Assembly: GCF_024400215.1 (NCBI RefSeq)
Contig: NZ_CP053748.1
Span: 2,170,001-2,234,000 of the forward strand
Source of the DNA: Massilia sp. erpn
GTDB lineage: Bacteria; Pseudomonadota; Gammaproteobacteria; Burkholderiales; Burkholderiaceae_D
Reading direction: 5' to 3'
Length of the DNA: 64,000 nucleotides
Each line of letters opens with the position of its first letter. Positions within the stretch are counted from its first letter, which is position 1. The notes beneath the pieces are model-generated. The model was not told the DNA's origin and searched no databases. It saw only the letters and a program-made list of their open reading frames with translations. Positions 21,920 to 28,745 of the stretch are shown here, in pieces. A program made the translations under genes and the position numbers.

Positions 21920-23281
21920 TCAGGCAGGCGCGCCGGAGCTCAGGCTGTCAATCAGCTTGATGCGCCATGCGCCACGCATCCAGCGCCAGATGTTGTAGCC
22001 ACACTTCAGCGTCTCGTCCAGCACCAGCAGCCATAGCAGAGCGAAGAAGCCGGCCACCGGCCCGATGAAATACACCAGCGGCGCTGAGACGGCCCAGGTG
22101 ATCAGAATCCCCGCCACGGTTGGCCGCATGCCGTCGCCGGCCGTTTTCAGATTGGAGCCGATCACCATATTCACCGCCTTCACCGGTTCGGCCAGAGCCA
22201 GCGGCAGCAGGCTGGTGACGGCAATCGCCAGCACGGCCGCATCGGTGGTAAACAACGCCAGTAACTGCTGGCCGAACAGCACGATGGGCAAGATCATGAG
22301 CGCCACGATCAGGACGCTGTAGCGCAGCGCCTTATAGATCAGGGCTTCGACCGTTTGATAGCTGTTGGCGCCGATGTAATTGCCGGCGAGGATTTGCGCG
22401 GTCACGGTAAAAGCCAGGCTCGGCACAATGCACAGCAGCAGAATATTCCCGCCGAGGACGCGCATGGTCAGTTCCGCCGGCCCGATGGCAGACACCATGC
22501 TGAGCACAAACATCAGGAACAGTTGCACTGACAGCGGTTCCAGCAGCGAAGGCACGGCGACCACGGTGCTGAGGCGGGCGATCCTGCCGAAATCGGCGGA
22601 CGGCCAGCTCAGACGGATGGTGAAACCCAGCTTGATCTTCTGCACCGCCACCAGGAAAACCAGGGCCGAGAACACGGCCAGAATGCTGACGCAAGCCACG
22701 CCTGTGACGCCGAAGCGGCCCAGTCCCCACACGTTGTAGACCACGGCCGCATCGCCCACGATGTTCACCAGCAGGATGATGGCGGCGGCGCCGATATTGA
22801 ATTTGACGATGCCGTACAGTGCATTCATCACCTGGAACAGATAGCGCGCACCGAGGATGCCATAGCCGCAGCCCATCAGCAGCAGGAACTGTTTGGCGAT
22901 GGGCGCCACATTGTCCGGCAGGCCGATGAGGTCCACCATGTAGGCGCTGCCGAAATAGAACAGCAGAAATTGCAGCGCCGAGATTAACAACACCAGCAGC
23001 AGGGTGCTATTGAAAATGCGCTTCGCCAGCGCGGCGTCGCCACTGCCCAGCGCCTGGGCGGCCAGCGCCTTGGCGCTGGAATTCAGGCTGCCGTAAAAGA
23101 CGTCGCAGAACACCAGAATCGGCAGCACGGCGCCCACCGCCAGCGCCGCTTGCAGCGAGATCTTGGAGAGGAAGAAGGCATCCACGGCGGGAACCGAAAA
23201 CCCCACCAGAAACTCGATCATGATGGGAATCGACAAGCCCCAGAACTCCTTCGTCATTGTGGCGTCGGTTTTGGTATTCAT
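21920..23281 (-). CDS. MATE family efflux transporter
   Basis: The 453-residue protein starts at ATG 23281 (MNTKTDATMTKEFWGLSIP). The frame stays open upstream but there overlaps the FAD monooxygenase gene in another frame, so the longer version is rejected. About twelve hydrophobic segments, with internally related halves, fit the multidrug and toxic compound extrusion family, which exports small cationic or aromatic molecules using Na+ or H+ gradients. It sits inside the biosynthetic operon, 47 nt after the FAD monooxygenase gene and 18 nt before the PCP-C gene, and is the likely exporter or self-resistance factor for the product. Confidence 0.9.
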   Translation of the reverse strand: MNTKTDATMTKEFWGLSIPIMIEFLVGFSVPAVDAFFLSKISLQAALAVGAVLPILVFCDVFYGSLNSSAKALAAQALGSGDAALAKRIFNSTLLLVLLISALQFLLFYFGSAYMVDLIGLPDNVAPIAKQFLLLMGCGYGILGARYLFQVMNALYGIVKFNIGAAAIILLVNIVGDAAVVYNVWGLGRFGVTGVACVSILAVFSALVFLVAVQKIKLGFTIRLSWPSADFGRIARLSTVVAVPSLLEPLSVQLFLMFVLSMVSAIGPAELTMRVLGGNILLLCIVPSLAFTVTAQILAGNYIGANSYQTVEALIYKALRYSVLIVALMILPIVLFGQQLLALFTTDAAVLAIAVTSLLPLALAEPVKAVNMVIGSNLKTAGDGMRPTVAGILITWAVSAPLVYFIGPVAGFFALLWLLVLDETLKCGYNIWRWMRGAWRIKLIDSLSSGAPA

Positions 23282-23328
23282 GCTGTATCGGTCCCGTTTC
23301 GTGAAAGTGAAAATGGCGTGAGGCTGCG

Positions 23329-24408
23329 TCAGGCGGCCTGTCCCAGACTGCGGAACAGGAAGGCGCGGGAAAACGCGGCCAGCGGCAGCGAGTAGTGCTC
23401 GACGATGCGGTCGAACCACTGCATCGAATGCAGCGCCTGCTGCTGGATGCTGCTGACCGCTTCGCTGCGCTGCTGCTGGTAGTGCGCCAGCGCCTCGGGC
23501 AGCGCGCCGCCTTGATGCAGGCTGTCGGCCAGGGCGATGGCGTCCTCCACGGCCAGGCGGGTGCCGGAACCGATCGAGAAGTGCGCGGTGTGGGCGGCGT
23601 CGCCGATCAGCACCATCTGCTCGCGGTGCAGCGAGTTGCAGTGGATCTGCTCGAACTGGCGCCATTCGTGCGGCGCATCGGACAGGCTGGCCAGCGAGGC
23701 ATCGCCCAGCAGGCTGGCAAAGATGTCCTCCAGCCGCGCCAGATCGGAGGAGAGTGCGCGGCGGCCGAAGCCGAAGCCGTCGAAGGTTTGCTGCGCGCAT
23801 TCGACCACGAAGGTGGACTGGTCTGCGCTGAAGGGATAGGCGTGCACCCACACTGGCCCATGCGTGGTTTGCTGGAAGTCGAACACCATGCGGTCGAAAG
23901 CCTTGTCGCAACCGAGCCAGATAAAGCGGTTGGCCGACTGCACCCGCGCGATGGGCGCATCGGCGCCGATCTGCTCGCGGCAGCCGCTCTTGATGCCGTC
24001 CGAGCCGACCAGCAGCTGATAGCTGCCGGCCAGATCGGCGGCGCTGGCCGGTGATGCGTAGTGGATGCGGCAGCCCAGCTCCACGGCGCGCGCGCGCAGC
24101 ACCTCCACCAGTGCATGGCGCCCGGTGCTGCGGCCGAATTGATTGGACAGCAGTTTGATTCCGCCTTTGTGGCGGATTTCGATCTGATCCCAGCTCACGG
24201 CGCGCGCCAGGATGGCGCCATGGCTGGCCTCATCCATCCGCTGCATGGCGGCCAGCATCGGCTCGCGCAGGATGATGCCCCAGCCGGAGTTGCGCTCCGC
24301 GCTGTCGCGCTCGAAGATATCGATCGCGGCAGCGGGCTGGCACCGCTGCATGGCGATGGCGAAGTAGAGGGCCGCCACGCCGCCGCCGATGCAGGCGATC
24401 TTCATCAC
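23329..24408 (-). CDS. FAD-dependent aromatic monooxygenase (VioD-like)
   Basis: The 359-residue flavoprotein has an N-terminal Rossmann motif IGGGVAALY (8-16) and the second FAD motif LIGDAAHTAHFSIGSGTRLA around 265-285. Its overall layout, from FERDSAERNSGWGIIL to the C-terminal MQWFDRIVEHY, resembles VioD of violacein synthesis and the N-terminal half of salicylyl-CoA 5-hydroxylase. These enzymes hydroxylate indole or aryl-CoA-type substrates. The gene overlaps the aryl-CoA ligase gene by 4 bp (ATGA), so hydroxylation of an activated aromatic acid is a reasonable inference. The substrate is unproven. Confidence 0.83.
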   Translation of the reverse strand: MMKIACIGGGVAALYFAIAMQRCQPAAAIDIFERDSAERNSGWGIILREPMLAAMQRMDEASHGAILARAVSWDQIEIRHKGGIKLLSNQFGRSTGRHALVEVLRARAVELGCRIHYASPASAADLAGSYQLLVGSDGIKSGCREQIGADAPIARVQSANRFIWLGCDKAFDRMVFDFQQTTHGPVWVHAYPFSADQSTFVVECAQQTFDGFGFGRRALSSDLARLEDIFASLLGDASLASLSDAPHEWRQFEQIHCNSLHREQMVLIGDAAHTAHFSIGSGTRLAVEDAIALADSLHQGGALPEALAHYQQQRSEAVSSIQQQALHSMQWFDRIVEHYSLPLAAFSRAFLFRSLGQAA

Positions 24409-25979
24409 GCCGCCACCGCTGGCGGAAGATCGAACTTGCCCAGCGCTGCGCGCGAGACCTTGCCGTTGTCGTTGCGCGGCAGGGTGTCGAGCGCGACCAG
24501 CTGTTTCGGCAGGCTGTGTTTTTCGCAGACCACGCCGAGAATGGCCTGCACGGCGGCGATGCCTTCATACCGCTCGCATTGCTTGGCGTCGAACACGCAG
24601 AACAGCACCGGCTCGGCCAGTTCGTTCTCGCCTTGATGCGGCACCAGCGCGCACTCCAGCACCTGGGGCAAGCGGCGCTGGATTTCGCTTTCGATCGCCA
24701 GCGGCGCCACCCAGATGCCGTTCGACTTGAACAGGTCGTCGCTGCGGCCGCGGTAGGTATAGAAGCCCTCGGCATCGCGGGTGAACAGATCGCCGGTGCA
24801 GCACCAGCCATCGACGAATTTCTCGCTGCTCGCTTCCGGTTTGTTCCAGTAGCCCAGATTCGGATGACGGCCTTTGACCCACAGGATGCCGTCGCCGTCC
24901 TGGCCCTGCGCGCCGGCCTCCAGCCTGACCTGATAGCCGACCACCGGGCGGCCGGTGGCGCCGGCCTTGAGTGTGCTGCGCGAATTGGAGAGGAAGATAT
25001 GGCCCATCTCGGTACTGCCGATGCCGTCATAGATGGGCAGGCCGAAAGCTGCCTGCCAGCGTTCGAAAATCGATTGCGGCAGGCCGGAACCGGCGGAGAT
25101 GAAGACGGTATCCTCGCTGAGATAAGGCTTCAGGCGCGCGGCATGCGGCAGCAGGGCGGCGTACAGGGCCGGCGCGCAGAAGATCGCGCTGGGGCGGTAG
25201 GCCGCGATATTGCGCATGACCGCGTAGTCGTTGCTGGGCATGGCGGAGTCCAGCACCGCCGTTGCACCCAGCAGCAGGGGAAAGAAGAAACTGGCGCCGA
25301 AGCCGTAGCCGAAGAACATCTTGGCTGCCGAATAAAACACATCGTCGGACGTGAAGCCATGCGTGCAGACTGCGAAGGCCTGGGTGTTTTCCAGCATGGT
25401 GGCGCTGCAATGTTGCACGGCCTTGGGGTGGCCGGTGGTGCCGGAAGTGTATTGCCAGAAGGCGGCTTCGTTTTCGCCGATGTCGGTGAACTCGAAAACG
25501 CATTGCTGCCGCGTCAGCGCGCTCAGATGCAGCAGGCCGGCAACCTCCTCGGAGCCGGCGTTGGCCGGGGCGACGGTGGCATAGCTGTCCTGCAGCAGCA
25601 GGCGAGGCGGGGTGGCGGCGTCCGCGCACACGGCACGGACGATGTCCAGGTTGTCGCTTTCGCAGGCCAGCAGGCTGGCGCCGCTGTCGACGACGATATG
25701 GCTCAGCGAATCGCGCGACAGCTTGGGGTTGATGACCACCGGGATGGCGCCGATCGCCAGCGCCGCCAGGAAGATTTCGCTGACGGCGGGCGAATCGTAC
25801 AAGCTGATCACGATGCGCTGGCGCGAAACCAGTCCCAGGCCGTACAGAGCCTGGGCCAGGCTGGCGGCGCGCTGGAACAGGCTGGCGTAGCTCAGTCCGG
25901 TATTCTGGTAAAGATAAGCATTTTTATTGAAATCCCTTTGACGGGAAACGATTTCCCGGGCCAGATTGATTCGCACCAT
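24405..25979 (-). CDS. Benzoate-CoA ligase-like acyl-activating enzyme
   Basis: The 524-residue member of the ANL superfamily has motifs A3 YTSGTTGHPKAVQH, A5 YDGIGSTEMGHIFLSN, A7 TGDLFTRD and A10 PRNDNGKVSR with the catalytic lysine. The A5 region GIGSTEMGH is typical of benzoate- and anthranilate-CoA ligases, including the PqsA type. The start is set at ATG 25979 (MVRINLAREI), with AGGAG upstream; an ATG at 26000 would overlap the ACP stop. It lies 20 nt after the ACP gene and overlaps the FAD monooxygenase gene by 4 bp. It probably activates an aromatic acid for transfer to CoA or the ACP. Confidence 0.87.
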   Translation of the reverse strand: MVRINLAREIVSRQRDFNKNAYLYQNTGLSYASLFQRAASLAQALYGLGLVSRQRIVISLYDSPAVSEIFLAALAIGAIPVVINPKLSRDSLSHIVVDSGASLLACESDNLDIVRAVCADAATPPRLLLQDSYATVAPANAGSEEVAGLLHLSALTRQQCVFEFTDIGENEAAFWQYTSGTTGHPKAVQHCSATMLENTQAFAVCTHGFTSDDVFYSAAKMFFGYGFGASFFFPLLLGATAVLDSAMPSNDYAVMRNIAAYRPSAIFCAPALYAALLPHAARLKPYLSEDTVFISAGSGLPQSIFERWQAAFGLPIYDGIGSTEMGHIFLSNSRSTLKAGATGRPVVGYQVRLEAGAQGQDGDGILWVKGRHPNLGYWNKPEASSEKFVDGWCCTGDLFTRDAEGFYTYRGRSDDLFKSNGIWVAPLAIESEIQRRLPQVLECALVPHQGENELAEPVLFCVFDAKQCERYEGIAAVQAILGVVCEKHSLPKQLVALDTLPRNDNGKVSRAALGKFDLPPAVAA

Positions 25980-25999
25980 GGTTTTTCTCCTGATGCTCA

Positions 26000-26245
26000 T
26001 TAAACGGCGGCGAAGAAATTCTTGCGAATCAAATTCACGGTTCGCAAATTATCCATGGAAAGCTCTTCCAGTTCGATGGCCTGATTGCGGATTTTTTCGA
26101 TTACAATCACCAGCGCCATGATTTTCAGCGAATCGAGTACACCCGACTCAATCAGATCCAGATCGTCTTCAATGGCGATGTGCGACAGTTTGTTTTGCTG
26201 GCGAAGATAATCGCGTACTTGCGCAATGGAATTTTCAATAGTCAT
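26000..26245 (-). CDS. Stand-alone acyl carrier protein
   Basis: The 81-residue acidic protein has the carrier site ESGVLDSLKIM, with the serine for 4'-phosphopantetheine. This small single-domain ACP is distinct from the housekeeping AcpP, which normally carries DSLD and sits with fab genes. It lies between the KAS III-like gene (21 nt) and the aryl-CoA ligase gene (20 nt), so it is probably the dedicated carrier for the starter or chain. Its base composition is more AT-rich than the flanking genes, which hints at horizontal transfer of the operon. No phosphopantetheinyl transferase gene is in the window. Confidence 0.88.
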   Translation of the reverse strand: MTIENSIAQVRDYLRQQNKLSHIAIEDDLDLIESGVLDSLKIMALVIVIEKIRNQAIELEELSMDNLRTVNLIRKNFFAAV

Positions 26246-26266
26246 AATGTCAACCGAAAAACACGC

Positions 26267-27184
26267 TTAAAGGGAGGCCAGCAGCAGGCAGGAGCAATGA
26301 CCGTTGCCGTCGGATTGAAGCAGCAGCAGTTCTGGATCGGCAGTCCTGGACTGGCTTGAATAATCGACCAGATTAATCATGCTGTCGCAGACATGGCAAT
26401 GGGCGATGCGGGCCACATTGCCGGGATAGAGCTGCGAAGCTTTAAATCCGCTACGCGCATCCCGCATCTTTTTTATGGGAAGGAAAATATTGTTGTTAAA
26501 TACGCGATTGATATCGCTTCTGCCGAGCTGATTTCTCCCCAGCAGAATATCCAGCGTCTGCGTTTGCAGCTGGCTCTTGTCGTTCAGCAGCACGCCGCTG
26601 GCGAACTCCTCCAGGTCGAGGCGCTGTATTGCATCGATCACCCGATACCGTGCATTGGCACCATCGGCGCGCAGGACGACAGCGCAGGCGGCGTCGCTGA
26701 ACAGGGCAAAGGCAGAGAAGCGCGTCATACCGGGTGTCATGCTGCCCAGACCCACCACGAGGACATTGTCCAGTTCGCCTGAAGCGACGCGCACCGTCGC
26801 CAGCCGCAGAGCCGATAGATAGGAAGCGCAACCGTTCAAGGTGGCGCTCTCCAGCAAGGCATTGGCGCAACCCAGGGTTTTCAGGACCTGGCCCAGCCTG
26901 GGTGCCAGCTCGTTGGGGTTTTCCGGAAAGGACGCAGCAGCAAACACCACCAGCTGAATTGCGTTGGCCGGGACCGCGCTGACCGCCAGGGCTTTTTGCG
27001 CGGCGTGCAGACCAAGTTGATAAATATCGGCGGTTTCATAATAGCTGCCCCAACCCCATAATTCGGGAAAATTCGCGCCGCCCAGGGCGCTCAGGGCCTG
27101 TTCGAAACCATCGGCCTGCTTGAATGTTTTTTCAGCCTCACCCAGCACGTAGGAGGCGCCCGAAAGATACGCGTCTCTTTTCAT
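26267..27184 (-). CDS. KAS III (FabH)-like ketosynthase with altered active site
   Basis: The 305-residue thiolase-fold protein has the nucleophile Cys119 in ATLNGCASYLSALRLA and a FabH-like segment LFSDAACAVVL. In FabH the triad is Cys-His-Asn. Here the HQAN loop is replaced by VFNNNIFLP (228-236), so the catalytic His is apparently Asn, while the GN of the third motif is kept (PGN, 254-256), followed by unusual histidines in RIAHCHVCDS. Such changes are seen in KAS III relatives that act as acyltransferases or accept non-standard starters. It lies 31 nt after the Dabb gene and 21 nt before the ACP gene. The reaction cannot be fixed from sequence. Confidence 0.8.
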   Translation of the reverse strand: MKRDAYLSGASYVLGEAEKTFKQADGFEQALSALGGANFPELWGWGSYYETADIYQLGLHAAQKALAVSAVPANAIQLVVFAAASFPENPNELAPRLGQVLKTLGCANALLESATLNGCASYLSALRLATVRVASGELDNVLVVGLGSMTPGMTRFSAFALFSDAACAVVLRADGANARYRVIDAIQRLDLEEFASGVLLNDKSQLQTQTLDILLGRNQLGRSDINRVFNNNIFLPIKKMRDARSGFKASQLYPGNVARIAHCHVCDSMINLVDYSSQSRTADPELLLLQSDGNGHCSCLLLASL

Positions 27185-27215
27185 GTTTAATTTTCCCTGA
27201 TGGCATGATGGAGTA

Positions 27216-27509
27216 TCAGGCGAGCGGCGTGTAATCTATTTCGAGGAATGCACTGACTTCGGGAATCCAGCGTTCCTTGACCAAGGTTTGATGCACCGGG
27301 TGATGGGTATAGCGATCGTAATCTTCTTGCGAGGCGAATTCCATTAAAATGCCGAAATCGTAATTAACTTGCTTGCTGGTCTGGCGCAGGCATTTAAAAT
27401 TCTGCACGCCGGGAATGTCGGAAAATTTGAATGTGTCGGCTAGAAAATCTTTTTCCTGCGCGGACCCTGGTGGATGCTTGAGCTTGAATACAATGGTGTG
27501 CTGAATCAT
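27216..27509 (-). CDS. Dabb-domain (stress-responsive alpha/beta barrel) protein
   Basis: The 97-residue protein starts MIQHTIVFKLK and contains the Dabb pattern with VNYDFGILMEFASQEDY and YTHHPVHQTLV. Dabb proteins are small dimeric alpha/beta barrels. Some, such as plant olivetolic acid cyclase, cyclise polyketides; others have unknown roles. It is the first gene of the nine-gene operon and has an AGGGGG ribosome site 5 nt before the ATG. A cyclase or chaperone role in the pathway is possible but only inferred. Confidence 0.85.
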   Translation of the reverse strand: MIQHTIVFKLKHPPGSAQEKDFLADTFKFSDIPGVQNFKCLRQTSKQVNYDFGILMEFASQEDYDRYTHHPVHQTLVKERWIPEVSAFLEIDYTPLA

Positions 27510-27839
27510 TTTATCCCCCTAAGAAATTCTGATTTCTGCTTATGTAACCAAGTATTTCAAATTTGCTAACGAGGGTAAGTGGCAAAATATTAGACGTCAA
27601 CTGGTTTTCCAATTCCCATTTTTGCAACAGTACCAATAAAGCATGCCGGTTTGACTTGCATGAAAGTGCTTATTTTTGTGGCAGGCAAGGTGGGATGGCG
27701 AGGCGCCTTGCTGGGATGGCTGGCGTAGATACCACTTCCATGCTGATGGGAAAGTGGTATCAGACCTCCCTGCCATGCGGTGATTTCATATCGACGCTAG
27801 AATCCGCTGTACCGTTATCCATTACGCAGGGTTGTTTTG
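27510..27839. other. AT-rich divergent intergenic region upstream of the biosynthetic operon
   Basis: The 330-bp gap between the Dabb gene (minus) and the GNAT gene (plus) is AT-rich, especially at 27510-27640. It must contain the operon promoter and the GNAT promoter. I see weak -35-like hexamers on the minus strand (TTGACG near 27600 and TTGAAA near 27560) but no convincing paired element and no regulator gene. A plus-strand open frame at 27563-27847 has no recognisable features. Confidence 0.5.
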
Positions 27840-28745
27840 ATGTTTGAGATTCGCAAATCGCAGCCGGGCGATGCGCCCGCGCTGGCCGAGGTCTGGCGCC
27901 GTTCCGTCAAGGCCACCCATCACTTCCTGTCGGATGAGGATTTTCGCCAGATCGACCTTCTCGTCAGCCAGCGGTATCTGCCGCAAGCGGATTTGTGGGT
28001 GGTGGTTGATGGCAATGGCGCGCCGGTGGCCTTTCTTGGCTTGAGCGGCACCCATGTGGACAGCCTGTTTGTCGATCCCGCCGTGCGTGGACAGGGCATC
28101 GGCAAGCTGCTCCTGGCCCACGTCGGCCAGATGCCGGAAGCGCTGACGGTCGACGTCAACGAGCAGAACGCGCAGGCCGTCGCCTTCTATCGCAAGCAGG
28201 GTTTTGTGCAGACGGGCCGTTCGGCCACGGATGGCGATGGCCGCCCTTATCCGCTGCTGCATCTGCGCCGTGCGGCGCCGCCCGCGCTGCCGCAAGTGCA
28301 GGAAATCCGCGTGCGCCTGGCCACGCCAGCCGACATTCCCGTCCTTTTCGAGGTCCGCACCAGCGTGCTGCAAAATCATCTGTCGCGCAGCCAGATGGTG
28401 GAATGGGGCGTCACCCCTGAGACGACCCGGCAACTGATGGAGCAGTCTCCCTGTATCTGGGTCGGTGAAGTGAATGGTGAGGTGGTGGCCTTCGCCACGG
28501 CCGATGTCGAAGGCGGCTCGGTGTTTGCCATGTTTATCCGCCCCGGCTTTGAAGGGCTGGGCCTGGGGCGGCGGCTGATGGCGGAGGTGGAGGCCCTGCT
28601 GTTCCGCCATCATGAGGCGATCTGGCTTGAAACCGATGGCCGCGATCCGGTGCGCGCCAACGGTTTCTACCTCAAGCTGGGCTGGACCCTGGCGGCCCGG
28701 CTGGAAGAGGGCGATGTGCGCTACGAGAAGCGCCGCCCCGCTTAA
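27840..28745 (+). CDS. Tandem GNAT-domain acetyltransferase
   Basis: The 301-residue protein has two GNAT domains. The first (about 1-145) has the acetyl-CoA loop VRGQGIGKLLL and the second (about 155-300) has FEGLGLGRRLM. GNAT enzymes transfer acetyl from acetyl-CoA to amines. The first domain resembles the YjaB-type, the second the small-molecule type. The start is ATG at 27840. The stop overlaps the stop of the convergent TonB receptor gene by a few bases, leaving no room for a terminator. Substrates are unknown. Confidence 0.88.
   Translation: MFEIRKSQPGDAPALAEVWRRSVKATHHFLSDEDFRQIDLLVSQRYLPQADLWVVVDGNGAPVAFLGLSGTHVDSLFVDPAVRGQGIGKLLLAHVGQMPEALTVDVNEQNAQAVAFYRKQGFVQTGRSATDGDGRPYPLLHLRRAAPPALPQVQEIRVRLATPADIPVLFEVRTSVLQNHLSRSQMVEWGVTPETTRQLMEQSPCIWVGEVNGEVVAFATADVEGGSVFAMFIRPGFEGLGLGRRLMAEVEALLFRHHEAIWLETDGRDPVRANGFYLKLGWTLAARLEEGDVRYEKRRPA

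Noticed and set aside
23282..23911. Upstream extension of the MATE open frame
   Set aside because: It overlaps the FAD monooxygenase gene in another frame and consists of Arg/Ala-rich shadow sequence.
27563..27847. Open frame of 94 codons in the AT-rich intergenic region
   Set aside because: No domain or ribosome site, odd Cys/Phe content, and it overlaps the GNAT start.
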